This document shows positions 1 to 10,552 of a stretch of DNA of 64,000 bases, piece by piece. Below the pieces are notes generated by a model that had not been told where the DNA came from, ran no database searches, and saw nothing but the letters and a program-made list of their open reading frames with translations. The translations under genes and the position numbers were made by a program. Location: NCBI GenBank assembly GCA_027704905.1, contig JANIIK010000702.1, forward strand, positions 124,001 through 188,000, read 5' to 3'. Source of the DNA: Muraenolepis orangiensis. Taxonomy: Eukaryota; Chordata; Actinopteri; Gadiformes; Muraenolepididae. Within the stretch, counting starts at the first letter, position 1. Each line of letters starts with the position of its first letter.

Positions 1-309
1 AAGTGCCGCACAAACAGACTTAGAGAAAGCTTCCACAGTCAAGCCATCAGGCTGCTGAACAAGGGTGTATAGCATATAACAATGTATATTTTATTACATT
101 GATTTCTATATATATAGCTCTTTTTCTGTGCTAATATATTGCATTTTATAAATGCATTTTTATATTTTTCTATATTTAACTTCATACAGTTTGTACTTTT
201 ACTTATTTTTGATTCTATTCAGTTTTTTATAACTGCTGTCTGTCGTCGGGTATTGCACATAAGACTTGTATAAACTGTGATGTGACAATAAACTTGACTT
301 GACTTGACT
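1..309 (+). mobile_element. 3' end of an L2-type LINE (ORF2 C-terminus, 3' UTR and tail)
   Basis: The first bases translate in one frame to a short stretch ending TNRLRESFHSQAIRLLN before a stop, a common C-terminal ending of fish L2/CR1-type ORF2 proteins. An AT-rich 3' UTR follows, ending in AATAAACTTGACTTGACTTG. The tail matches, in reverse complement, a fragment near 11,331-11,380. The element is cut by the window edge, so its 5' extent is unknown. A related LINE begins near 62,376. Confidence 0.7.
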
Positions 310-470
310 TTATTAGGATCCCCAAAAACACATATTCTAACCTCTGAGAACAATATTTAATGTGGCGCTGAACTAAAATGAGAGCAAATACTTTTAAATG
401 TATGGAAAATATCAAAATATGTAAATATTGAACAGCCAAATCCAAGTTGTCTGGCAAAATTCAGATTCAG

Positions 471-652
471 ATTCAGATTCAGATTCAGATTACTTTATTT
501 ATCCCGAGGGAAATTAAGGTGCAACAGTTTACACAGGGGGAATAAATGCACACACAAATATACTAATACCTAAAGCTAAAAACGAAATAACAACTACAAC
601 AACTAAACAAAACTAGTATAAACAAAATATAACTAAATGAAATCTAAATGTA
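471..652 (-). mobile_element. LINE/SINE 3'-tail fragment, minus orientation
   Basis: A short (ATTCAG)n tract is followed by sequence that is the reverse complement of 56,525-56,677. Shared landmarks include TTTATTCCCCCTG, TTAATTTCCCTCGGGATAAATAAAGT and a TATTAGTATATTT block. The two copies differ by small indels. This is a retroposon 3' tail only; no coding sequence is present, so the family cannot be fixed. Confidence 0.7.
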
Positions 653-1410
653 TGTATTCTGGGTCAGCCCTACTATATAACACACTACGGACGGACGTTA
701 ATCTGCAAAGTGTTACTGTTAATTAGCCTGTAGTAAATGGGTAGAGCAAACGTTAAATCCTGCAGGCCTGGGGTGGGTTTCCCGATAACGTTGTCTCTTA
801 GCTCTTAGAGAAGACTTGAAAGGTATACCTTACTAAAGTTGTTTACTGTTCTACGTGTGTTCCCTGAACTATCCCTTAGGAGGTTGCTTAAGGTATACCT
901 TCTTACGTCCGACGTTGTGCTGAAATCGATGACTCGAGAATCGACTTTTCACTCCAGGTAGCGACTGTTTCACCGCGTTATGAGAGGATGTGGTGTTCTT
1001 CATCAATAAAACACTGCAGGAATACTAAAGAATATTGCATTTATCATGACTGAGAACATATTCATAGAATTTAAAACTTACAAACTCAATTATCAAACCG
1101 TAAATATAATGATTGCCTACAGGTGGCACGGGCCCGCCACCTCAGATTGTGATATCAAGCCTCTTCCCGCTACACCACCTCAGCTAATTACGCCACCTAC
1201 CAGTACACCTTATTGGGCAAGAAAAGGTTGATTTAAATAATTTTTATATCATTGTCATGGTGCCTTAAATAACTTTGCAATTAGGGTTGATTAACCAGCA
1301 GCCCCATCACATAACTGGTGTAGTTCACAAATCTCTGATTGGCTGACAATTTCAATAAAAGCGCACCAACAAGAAATGAACATCAGATATGTAACATTAG
1401 ATATGTCAGG

Positions 1411-1657
1411 CAGTGGTGTTGCGCAATATTTCGGGGCTCCCCCGCAGGTCATGAAGTCCAACGGGGGGGGGGGGTTGTCGCGATCGTGAAGTCCGATGGT
1501 AGGGTGGTGGTCCAGGCCGGCAGGTATGCCAGATGGCCAGTCAAACCGTGGTGCCTAGCAACTTAACAGGTAGGGGGGGGCCCTGGGGGTGGGGGCCTCC
1601 TAAACTCCGGGGCTCCCCCGCACCGCGGGGTCTGCGGGGGCCTCCGCTACGCCACTG
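1411..1657. mobile_element. G-rich hAT MITE inside the Harbinger copy
   Basis: The element starts CAGTGGTGTTGC and ends GCTACGCCACTG, as hAT termini do. It is flanked by a perfect 8-bp duplication ATGTCAGG (1403-1410 and 1658-1665). The two other Harbinger copies show the uninterrupted site at the same place, which confirms both the insertion and its boundaries. The 247-bp element has long G runs and no coding capacity. A sibling lies at 24,131-24,396. Confidence 0.93.
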
Positions 1658-1891
1658 ATGTCAGGGCAAAAACATCGCAAAAAGCGGTCCGCCAGCGTCA
1701 CCAATGTGGACATGGAGGTCATGCTGGATGAGGTGGCGTTGAATCGTGAAGCACTGTTTTCAAATTTTAGGAGTTTAAGAGGCGATTTCATGTTCAATAA
1801 AGTGCAACATGTATCCACCGTAATGTACAATTTCGGCATGAAAACATTCACATTAATTTGGTATTTTTGTTGTATATTATTACCGTTATGA
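1658..1891 (+). pseudogene. Truncated Harbinger SANT/Myb-like protein
   Basis: This 77-codon ORF starts with a basic segment (QKHRKKRSAS) and a helix rich in Glu/Leu (MEVMLDEVALNREALF). That resembles the N-terminus of the Myb/SANT-like DNA-binding protein that partners Harbinger transposase. After about 45 codons it runs into unrelated sequence, so it is a remnant. The same ORF occurs at 14,624-14,857 and, frameshifted, near 12,100. Its ATG lies in the right-hand target duplication of the inserted MITE. The assignment rests on motif resemblance only. Confidence 0.55.
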
Positions 1892-2423
1892 ACTACATAT
1901 TGATTCACAGATTGAAATTAAACTAGGCCAACAGCTGATTTCAGAGGCTTGCGGGTCGGAACAGTGGTGGCCACTAGCGGAGTGAGCTGACAACATCGCT
2001 AAGGTGGAGTTAAGAGAGGTCCAGACCTGCCCTACGAAAGTGTCACTTACGGAAGGTATACTTAGCTAAGAACGTTTCGGGAAACACGGCGAGACGTTAA
2101 GGTACAGCTTAAGGTGGAACTTACGAACGACATAGCGTTAAGAAGGCTTCGGGAAACCCACCCCTGGTCTGTCCTGTAGCTCGTCAGGCGCTGCTGATCC
2201 GTTCTTTATCTGAAGATCCAGCAGACGAGGTAACGATATCAAGGGTTCCTCATTTTTCAGGACATAATATACCGTGTTGAAAAGGCTGATTAGGATCTGG
2301 TAGGATAGTGGGCTGCTTTCTTTTTGCGAATTGCGGTGTTCCTTGGCCCGTTAATGGGTGCTCCAGCTCTTGCAGCCCCCTGGTTCTGAAAGATGCGCTG
2401 CCTTGAAATGTCCTCTTTGATTT

Positions 2424-2849
2424 TCATTCGGGTTCATCTTGCGCTTTATCAGTTGAATCACTTTGAACATTCGTTTGAGATGTTGACGGGTTGTCTGAAC
2501 TTTTTACCCCACAGTCAAACAACTTAATTTGCTTGACCATTTTTTGTAAAACAAACACACGGCACACCACGCACGTGAGTAAACGTGCATCGCTTTCCGG
2601 CTCGGTAATCACACCAATGCACGTGAAACTTAAGTATCAGGTTCCGACTGGTCACAACAATAATTAAATAGCACTCTTAATACAACAAACATTTATCTAT
2701 TTTGGGGTGCACGTTTTGCTGTTTGCTGTCCTTATTTCTTTATGTCAAAAACTGGTTGCCACTGATGGCAACCAAAGGCCAAGAAGTGGTTGACATTTTT
2801 TCTGAATGGTTGCCAATGGCAACCTGGCAACTGTTACTGTCGAGCCCTG
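2424..2849 (-). mobile_element. hAT element fragment, 5' end and first exon
   Basis: Read on the minus strand, the sequence begins CAGGGCTCGACAGTAACAG, a hAT-type terminus. After some 230 bp it has an ORF starting MVKQIKLFDCGVK, like the short N-terminal leader of ZMYM1/ZNF862-type hAT transposases. The ORF stops after 62 codons, and neither a zinc finger nor a catalytic domain is seen. The opposite terminus was not found, so this is a truncated copy. Confidence 0.5.
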
Positions 2850-3124
2850 CTATTGTAACAAAATCCCATTTATGATTGTGGATTTTAAGTGGCTATATAT
2901 AGTGTATAGATATTGTATGCCTATTCTAAAATAATAGGCACATGGGTCGGGAACAGGCAGCCCGCGGGACATTGGTGAATGCTCCCGTCCTCATTTCAAA
3001 GAGGTTTCCAATGTTGCCTTGATGTTGATGTAATCAAACGCTGGGGACCAATCCTCGCCTGTGTATTCTCCTGTGCATGACACAGTACAAGCTCAATGTA
3101 GCTGAGCAATAGTTCAACAGTATG
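2850..3124. other. Non-coding interval
   Basis: Between the hAT fragment and the next hAT element there is ordinary AT-rich sequence with no ORF, repeat or motif that I can assign. Confidence 0.5.
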
Positions 3125-3132
3125 GAGCATAC

Positions 3133-4938
3133 CAGTGGCGGCCGGTGACACCCAAAGTAGGAGGGGCTCAGGGGGTCAAAAATTTCAAAATTTCGCATTT
3201 ACCCAGACGGTGGCGCCATTTCTCCATGTAAACGACCGAGGGGCGAATTAAAGAAATAAAAATAAAAAACTATACATAATATAAATATAAACCTCACTGT
3301 TACTCATTCTACTCTGTATTGTATATATGTATATTGCCTGAACATACCTTTACTTACTGCTTAATTTATTTTTTTACTTACTTTATTTTTACTGTATGTA
3401 GCACAATCTCAGGGGCTCATACAGAAACAAGCATTTCATCATAAAGTATTCTGTATTTTGTTGTGACAAATAAACAAACTTGAAACTTATGGTGAAAGAA
3501 CATTTATTATATGGTGCTTCAATTAGCAATTATGAACACAATACCTAGTAGAAAATAAACGTAAGAAAAAAATATGGTCTTATATTAGAAAGACTACCCA
3601 GTGTGCCATCAAAAATAATACCTCAATATGCTCTTACATTCGATTGTGCAAAAGTAATTAGAACAAAATAGAAGATAATAAAATAGACCTGATACAAGTC
3701 CTGAGATAAAATGCAATACAATGTTAAGCTTACAAATTAAAAGGTACTGGGTCCTATGTACACTACACTACTATACAATATACAGTTTAATCTATGTATC
3801 TATGCTATACTAACTATACAAGAACTACACAACTATAACTATACAACTATTCTCTCCTCAGACAGCAAGACGCGAACTGACTCATTAACAAATGCTTCTG
3901 AATTAAACTAATTAAATAAAATACAAATGCTTAATACATTCGACCACAGCATATATTAAGACATGAAAAACAGCCAACCAATATCAATTAAGAACACAAG
4001 AATGCACATACCTGTACAGATCAAAAAAAGAACAAACTTGCGACATGCGGTCTCTCCCACACACACGGGTCTCAATCTCCTCTCCTCAGACAGCAAGACG
4101 CGAACTGACTCATTAACAAATGCTTCTGAATTAAACTAATTAAATAAAATACAAATGCTTAATACATTCGACCACAGCAATTATTAGCAGACAAACACAC
4201 GGAGGACCCTGTAGCTAGCATTGGGGAAGCACGTGTCCACGATAAACTTACAAAACCCCAATCCACACCGTTTACATACAAATGACACAAGCTGCATGTT
4301 TATACAGCAAGACCAACATTTCGTATCCCCTTTACTTTACGTTTACATCGTCCACAATAAAAATAAATGTAAAACTATAACCGGGACAACAAAAACGTAC
4401 CTCTCCTCAGACAGCAAGACCGAACTGAGAGCAGAGCAGTCTTGACGTCAAAAACAACCGCTGTTCTCTTAAAGAGACAGTACAGGCTTTACAAATAAGG
4501 TTCAACTAGGCTACAATTGAGTGGCGCATGCGTGACTGGTTTCTTTGTTCGGGCGCAAGAATCTGCGCCCCCGAAGATCGTATTTAGGACCCTTGATATG
4601 CTACATTTATTTGCTTGATCCATTTTCATTGGCCGCTTGCGCGCAGTGACGCAGAGTTAGTGGGCGCACCGGCCTTGCGCCCAGGTTTGGAGGTAGGTAC
4701 TAGATTTCTATGAGAGTGACGTCAATGACAAACGAGGGGGGAGAATAGCACGCACAAAACAACGTTAACGTTATTGTGCATTTTAAACACAAACATACTT
4801 AAAATGAGTAATTATTATTCATTTTAAACATGTTTAGTTTATTTTTAGGGGTCAAAAAAATCAAAAAACACAATTTGTTTTTCTCTCTCAACCAGGTGGG
4901 GCGGCGCCCGAGCGCCCCCTATGGACGAGCCGCCACTG
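3133..4938. mobile_element. Non-autonomous hAT element, 1.8 kb (copy 1)
   Basis: The termini are CAGTGGCGGCCGGTGA on the left and GACGAGCCGCCACTG on the right. An exact 8-bp target duplication GAGCATAC (3125-3132 and 4939-4946) flanks them, diagnostic for hAT. The interior is AT-rich and lacks any transposase. A segment of about 100 bp beginning CTCCTCAGACAGCAAGACG occurs twice (about 3,853 and 4,079) but only once in the copy at 12,355-13,942. ORFs here are short and not conserved. Confidence 0.92.
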
Positions 4939-4946
4939 GAGCATAC

Positions 4947-5565
4947 ACAACAAACTACACATACTAATCACGGTATATACAGTGGTACCGCAAATCATTC
5001 TAAAATGATGGCCCACTATGAAATGAAGATTAGGCTTGATTGCCATGCGCTCCCCGGATACACTTGACATGTATGTGTAGTTCTTGATTTGGCTGACGAG
5101 GAAAACACATAGGCCTGCACAGGTCTTAACCAAATCTGATTAACCCAGTATTCATTTTCAGAAAATTACACTATAGGATTGTGTACACATGTAATACTTA
5201 GGAATCTAGTGGAATATTTTGATTCATAAACAAATACATACATATATATATATATACACATATATAATAAACATACAATTAGGTATCCCACACAGAGTTA
5301 GCTAGAAAACAACTGAAACTAAAACCCAACCCAATGTCTTCTCATTAGGCTGCAGGCTTAGTTGGTAGTTTGAGTTCACGTTCTTTTGTGGGAAATTCCA
5401 CATGAAGAGAAAGAGGCTGGATTTCAAGCGCACTTTGGTAACCAATCTGTCGTAGACAGTGGTGAAATGACTAACTAGTCGACAGCACCAGTATAAATGA
5501 AAAGAGAGTGACCAATTTACACTTTTGTACCTCGGCCTCAGCCTTTATTTTTTCAGAGCAAGACT
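4947..5565. other. Non-coding interval with AT microsatellite
   Basis: No gene is seen. A short TA/CA microsatellite lies near 5,235-5,265. The rest is unique-looking AT-rich DNA. Confidence 0.5.
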
Positions 5566-5850
5566 ATTTTTGCGACCGGGTGGCAGAACAGCTCAGTCTG
5601 TCAGAACTTTGTTTTGGGAACCGGAAGGTTGCCGGTTCAAGTCCCCAAAACACATGGGCAAACACTGCCGAGGTGCCCTTGAGCAAGGCACCAGACCCCA
5701 GACACTGCTTCCCCCCTTGGGTGCTGAATACAAAAATAGCTGACCCACTGCTCCTAATAATAGGATGGGTTAAATGCAGAGAAACAAAAAAAAATTGTAC
5801 AATGTATGTGCCCAATAAAGAGGATTCTAATTCTCCAGATTTATATTTAT
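5566..5850 (+). mobile_element. tRNA-derived fish SINE
   Basis: The head resembles a tRNA gene, with an A-box-like AGCTCAGTCTGTCAG and a B box GGTTCAAGTCC about 50 bp downstream. The body contains GGTGCCCTTGAGCAAGGCAC and GGATGGGTTAAATGCAGAG, which recur in many fish SINEs. It ends in an A-rich, AATAAAG-containing tail. A partial copy without the tRNA head lies on the minus strand at 10,382-10,552. Overlapping ORFs are incidental. Confidence 0.8.
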
Positions 5851-6084
5851 ATTTTAGCATGCCCAAAAACACCAACTGTAGCAAACTGTAGATGAGGAGT
5901 GACTGTTGGCCGAAACAAATGTATTTTTATCAATAAAACCAGTGTTTTGTGTGTTCTGCATGTCTGCGCCTTCCGTGCACTCTGTTCGTGCAGACGACAC
6001 AGAGCATGTGGTTTCTGTGGTCAGGGCCTTCTCCAGACCCCTCTGACACTGTTGACAGGATGTCGACATGGTTTCCCGTGTTGT

Positions 6085-6147
6085 TATGAATAGATATAGA
6101 TAGATAGATACAGTATATATATATATATATAGTTGTATACATACACA

Positions 6148-6192
<45 letters not shown>

Positions 6193-6427
6193 TACATATA
6201 TATGTATTAAGTATAAACACATTTTAAAACGTTTTAAATGGAAAAGAAACTGAAAATCAAGAAAATGTAGGTTTTGAGGGGGGAAGGGATTCATTTATTG
6301 TTTTTACTATTTTTGTTTTACTATTAAATTGATATAAACAATTTTGTTGAAAGCACTATTGTAAGTCCCTTTGGACAAACGCGTAAGTAACGTAAGTAAC
6401 GCAATGGACTATATAGAAAATAAATAT

Positions 6428-6459
<32 letters not shown>

Positions 6460-6462
6460 TTT
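6085..6462. repeat. Microsatellites (TA)n, (GATA)n and (ATT)n
   Basis: TA dinucleotide tracts occur near 6,113-6,131 and 6,149-6,187, with a short TAGA tract before them. An ATT tract spans about 6,428-6,461. Between them (about 6,355-6,385) is a diverged piece of the dispersed motif TGTAAGTCSCTTTGGACAAA also found at 9,385 and 58,580. Confidence 0.85.
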
Positions 6463-7067
6463 ATCATTATTATATTATTATCCATTTAAGTCGATTCATA
6501 TATCCATTTAAAAAGGGGTTAAGGGGTGAGTTCTGGAGCTCAGATCTGGAGTGCAATGAAGTTGAGAAGAATTGGAGGAGGAAACATAATTCTGCCTACA
6601 AAATGTCCTCGAGTTCCTCGAGAAGCAATAAGTAGATATTGCACTAAAGCACGATGTGGACTTCATTCCTGTAGTGTCTTGGCCACTCCCATAGTAAACA
6701 TCTAGCCTTTGTCGTAATGAACAGCGACAATATGGATGACTTCTGAGCCCACAGCACATTTTCATGAAAAGTGACTGTATCACAAAAACAACCATTTTCC
6801 CTATATGTACATTTAGTAGTCACCCTTGAACACAGCTCCGTTACTGACGGAAACAAAACTGCCACACCATACCATCACCTTATACACACACACACACACA
6901 CAAACACACTTATTTGAACCTGCAGCAACAGAAACTGTTGATGCTGATTTGGTCATCACTGGTAGCACAGATTGTTTGAGCCAATCACAAACAGCCTCAA
7001 AGATCTCTCAGGGGTTGGATGCCAGTCAATAAGATCCATTCGACATCCAGATTGAACGGCTTCAGAC
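6463..7067. promoter_or_regulatory. Upstream region of the NITR gene
   Basis: No ORF of substance is present. A CA microsatellite lies at 6,887-6,902. A CCAAT-like element (GAGCCAATCACAAA) lies at about 6,978-6,991, some 80 bp before the start codon. No convincing TATA box is visible. The promoter assignment is positional only. Confidence 0.3.
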
Positions 7068-8614
7068 ATGACCACCTACTGCATCTTGGCTTTACTATTC
7101 AGTGGAACAGGTAGGGACGATTTCATATTTTTTCCTAGTTTTTAAGAAAAATATTTGAAGGTCAACAAATGATGTGCCAAAACTACTAAAATGTCCATCA
7201 TTGTATCTACTCTACTTATCTGAATATCACGATGCAGCCCAGGTGCAAACTACCAAAAGGGACATCGTTCAAGAGAAGATCATCACAGCCAGCGTTGGAG
7301 GCAATGCAACTTTCCGATGCTTGTATGAAGAAGAAAAAAAAGAAAAAGTGAACATTTACTGGTACCGGCAAAAACTAGGAGACAGACCTTGCGTCATATC
7401 GTCCGCCACGGTATACATACCCACATATAAACTGCACAATGAGTATAAGAATGATTCTCGCTTTTCGGTACAAAACCATCCAGGAGTGACCAACCTTACG
7501 ATCCGGCATCTTCGCCTCTCAGACTCGGCCGCATATTACTGTGGGATGTCCGGTTACTCAAACCCTGAAGTTATTGACTATGAACACGGGTCCTTCCTTC
7601 ACGTCAAGGGGTCGGAGTTGGCAAAACGAGCGGTCATCCGCCAGGGACCCGCACAGGTGCTGTTGCCGGGCAATGCCGTGAATTTGAGTTGCGAGGTCCA
7701 CGCCGCCGAGCTGTGTTCAGGAAAGCACAGCGTCTACTGGTACAGGCCCAGTGGATCTCGACCCTCGCTCCTTTATGCCCATGCCGACCCCGACCTGTGC
7801 AATAGCCACCCCGGGGATGGACTTCCACCAGCTCTGAAGAGCTGCACGTTTCACCTGCCGATGGCCAACCTCCGCACCGAGGACGCCGGGACCTACTATT
7901 GTGTTCTGAGCTTGTGCGGGGAGATGCTGTTCGGAAACGGGACAGCGGTGGAAATTGTCGGTAGGTCTTTGCAGCTTTTTTTGCAGCCACGTTGCATCTT
8001 TGCAACGCGACAGACTATTAGGTAGGTACCGTACTATTGTCTTACGGGTTCTCCTGTGCTGCATCTTCAAACAGATCTGTGCCACGACCGTCTGGTGATG
8101 TACATACTGGGGCCAGCATTGGCAGTCACCCTCATCCTGCTGTTCATTTTGACCTGCCTGTACGTCTCCAGAAAGAATTGCCCCTGTCGCTGTAGAGGTA
8201 TGCAAAAACAAATGCGAATCAATTTTTTCATCGTATTGGTGCTCAAAACACTTGTTTAACTCACAGGGGAGGTTACGGAACCAAGAGGCCGTGTTGTTGC
8301 CATGGAAACGGTAAGCATCTTTAAAACATATATATAAAACATTGAAATCCTACTAAAATGTTAATAATATAACATATAATATAACAATCATAATATAATG
8401 TGGTTTTATAGAATGTTTTTTTCGTTTTTGTTACTCTCTTTGTGCCACAACGATTACCGATTAGCGTGGCCCTGAGGTGGACAATCTCCTGTACGTCGCT
8501 GTGAGCGCGAGGAACAGCCGGCGTAGAGGCGGCGCGAGGAACAGCCGGCGTAGAGGCGGCGGAGGCAGCACGGAGCCTGAGTGCTTCTACTCCGCGGTTG
8601 CGGCGCGCCACTGA
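7068..8614 (+). CDS. nitr-like: Novel immune-type receptor (NITR), complete five-exon gene
   Basis: Exons are 7068-7110, 7238-7960, 8075-8197, 8267-8310 and 8465-8614. All introns are GT-AG with matching phases (1,1,1,0), giving 360 codons plus TGA. Exon 1 encodes a hydrophobic leader (MTTYCILALLFSGT). Exon 2 encodes a V-set domain (Cys in FRCLY, WYRQK, DSAAYYC) and an I-type domain with six cysteines ending in a J-like FGNGT motif. Exon 3 encodes the TM helix (about residues 264-286). Exon 5 encodes the cytoplasmic tail with ITIM LLYVAV (Tyr321) and a second tyrosine motif ECFYSAV (Tyr353). NITRs are teleost-specific cell-surface receptors of immune cells; the ITIM predicts inhibitory signalling through SH2 phosphatases. 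No charged residue is obvious in the TM. The domains and splice phases are read from sequence; the inhibitory role is inferred from the family. Confidence 0.9.
8507..8560 (+). repeat. 27-bp tandem duplication in the NITR tail exon
   Basis: Two exact 27-bp units (8507-8533 and 8534-8560) encode two copies of ARNSRRRGG. They lengthen an arginine-rich linker between the ITIM and the C-terminal tyrosine motif. The duplication keeps the reading frame. Confidence 0.9.
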
Positions 8615-8981
8615 GGACCGCCGGGCGTTGAGCTGGCCGGTGATAGAGATCACCTTTGATGGCATGCATGCCAGAGAAACCACTAGAACGTTTTTTAGCT
8701 CAATAATCTTTGAGTTCACAAAGATGTGTGTGTTTTTTGGGGCGGGTGTGTGTGTGTTCAGACTGAGCAAGGTACCGCACCACACATCAGCTTTCCTGTT
8801 TGTTTTGGCTCTAGTGAGCCGTGAGCACATAAGACCCATATCCAAAGGACAGGAAATGGAAAAAAAAGATATGTCACTGAAACTCCCCAGAGGCCGATTC
8901 GAGGGTCACCCCCAGGCACGATACAAAAACATGCGCCATGCTTAGTGTGGGTAAGCAGAGCTGTATGACCACAGCAGCACC

Positions 8982-9017
8982 GTTTCCTGTGTGAAGTTTC
9001 CACTTCACACAGGAAAC
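8982..9017. promoter_or_regulatory. Perfect hairpin in the presumed NITR 3' UTR
   Basis: GTTTCCTGTGTGAAGT is followed by a TTCC loop and its exact complement: a 16-bp stem with a 4-nt loop, about 370 nt after the stop codon. It could form a strong RNA stem-loop in the transcript. Function is unknown. Confidence 0.6.
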
Positions 9018-9120
9018 TCTGGCCCACACCTTAAACTGTACTTTCTTATAATCCAACAATTGGCCAGATGTTTGTCAGATGCCATGGAAAGTGTTGCCTG
9101 CTTCCTGCTCTTTCAAAAAC

Positions 9121-9126
9121 AATAAA
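9121..9126 (+). promoter_or_regulatory. Candidate NITR polyadenylation signal
   Basis: This AATAAA hexamer lies about 510 nt after the NITR stop codon. The T-rich sequence just after it suits a cleavage region. The choice is positional; no transcript evidence is available here. Confidence 0.4.
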
Positions 9127-9381
9127 TATAATTGTATTTTTTTAATGCGCAAATAAATCATTTCTTGCTGCTGTATACCATGGTTTCTTTGTCTTACTAT
9201 TAGGGTAATTAGCATATGATGTATAAAACAGCTTATGATTGCATGTTTGGCGTCCCATCTGTATGATCTGTATTCTGTTGAAAGCTGGGATAACGAACAA
9301 GTGATGTAATCGTCTGTGTGAAACTTTCAACTGGACGCTTCTTTGTGTCTGCTGGTCAGTTAATTCCAGGGGTCTATTGTA

Positions 9382-9434
9382 TTATTGTAAGTCGCTTTGG
9401 ACAAAAGCATCTGCTAAATGACTGCAATGTAATG
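9382..9434 (+). repeat. Dispersed teleost repeat motif
   Basis: The sequence TTGTAAGTCGCTTTGGACAA, followed by AAGCATCTGCTAAATGAC, is a very common fish repeat terminus. The reverse complement is at about 58,575-58,625 and a diverged piece is at about 6,358-6,385. Only the terminal part is present. Confidence 0.65.
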
Positions 9435-10381
9435 TAAACTCTGTGGTCTACACACCACATGGATCGACCTGAACATCTTCCTGAACAGTAGCACACTGGC
9501 ACTTGGCAACCGAGGTACAACCGGGGGAACAAAAATGGTTTAAACCTTTTAACTTGCATCCATCAGATACAGCAGCCGGCCAAACATCCTGAATACTTTG
9601 CATTTCCTGACGGAGTGATTCCAAAACCATGTCCATGTCCAAGAGCCATGGGTCGATTATCCATGGGCCATAGTGCTCCTCATCCACGCACAGTAGTACA
9701 TGCACAGCCAGAAGGACACCTGAACATCTGTCACCAGTACCGAAGGCAAGGCAAGGCATGCAAATAGGTGTCTTGAACATGATACCAGAAGTGGTTTTTT
9801 GTTTTGTTCACGTTGACCAGAGTACATGGAAACATGTGTTTCACAGAAACAACCTGAGCACCGCAGCACAGGAGGAAATGTACCCACGGTTTCGCTACCT
9901 TTGATGCAAGCCAATAGGATACTCTGGTTGTTCACAGTTTGAGGGGGGGGCTGTACAACAAGCAAGCCAGTATGATGTTAGGGGCTTCACTCACCATCAT
10001 ACACAAACCAAGATCACTGTGCATTTTAAACAATGTTCAGTTACTTTTCTTACCTCCATGCCATCCCGATACTTCAAGGTCTTTGAGTCCTTGCTTCAAA
10101 AATCAAATGTGTATAAATATCCATAGTCTTGAAGACCAGTAAAGAACGACAAGACAGCTGGCAGCCCCTGAATAAGCATGTTTTGTGGTGGCCCCAAAGA
10201 TCAAAGAGCCTGACCGTAACCAAACCACAATGCAAACCCAGAGTGTGGTTTTATTGTCATCTTCTAGATGTGATCTTTTGAAGGACTCCCCATTTACTGA
10301 ACAGTCCATCTTTTTGTGTTGCTTATGGCCAGCACTGGTCTAAAATCTAAATCTAAATCTGGAGGCTTGAATCCCTCTTAA
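9435..10381. other. Non-coding interval
   Basis: ORFs of about 100 codons occur on both strands, but none has recognisable domains, splice-consistent neighbours or codon bias. I see no gene, repeat array or mobile-element terminus here. Confidence 0.5.
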
Positions 10382-10552
10382 TTGGTCACATACATGTACA
10401 CACAGTGAATCAGTTTCTCTGCATTTAACCCATCCTAGTATTAGAAGCAGTGGGTATCAGCTATTGTATATCCAGCTGCCCGGGTCAAGCAGTGTAAGGG
10501 GGTCTGGTGCCTTGCTCAAGGGCACCTCGGCAGTGGCACCTTTTTCCAAGTA
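10382..10552 (-). mobile_element. tRNA-derived SINE, head-less copy, minus strand
   Basis: This is the reverse complement of the body and tail of the SINE at 5,566. CTCTGCATTTAACCCATCCT and GTGCCTTGCTCAAGGGCACC match it. The tRNA-like head is missing, as expected of a 5'-truncated retroposon. Confidence 0.75.

Larger units (their letters stand above)
771..2163 (+). mobile_element. PIF/Harbinger-type DNA transposon, non-autonomous (copy 1)
   Basis: The terminal inverted repeats are GGGTGGGTTTCCCGA at the left end and its complement at the right end. They are flanked by a 3-bp target duplication CTG (768-770 and 2164-2166), matching the CWG targets of Harbinger elements. The interior keeps the start of the second Harbinger gene, a SANT/Myb-like protein fragment beginning MSGQKHRKKRSAS near 1,658. 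No transposase is present. A 247-bp hAT MITE (1411-1657) interrupts this copy. Two further copies lie at 11,465 and 13,948. Confidence 0.85.

Noticed and set aside
5571..5645. Possible tRNA gene
   Set aside because: A and B boxes are present, but the cloverleaf is not complete and the conserved SINE body follows directly.
5508..5891. 127-codon ORF over the SINE
   Set aside because: The sequence is a tRNA-derived SINE. The ORF spans its tRNA head and tail and has an equal rival on the other strand.
8321..8845. 174-codon minus-strand ORF over the NITR tail exon
   Set aside because: It is antisense to the supported NITR exon 5 and its flanks. The tandem duplication keeps it open. No domain or splice support.
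9448..9965. Overlapping ORFs of about 100 codons on the minus strand
   Set aside because: No recognisable domain, no consistent splice sites, and three frames overlap equally. Nothing distinguishes them from chance.
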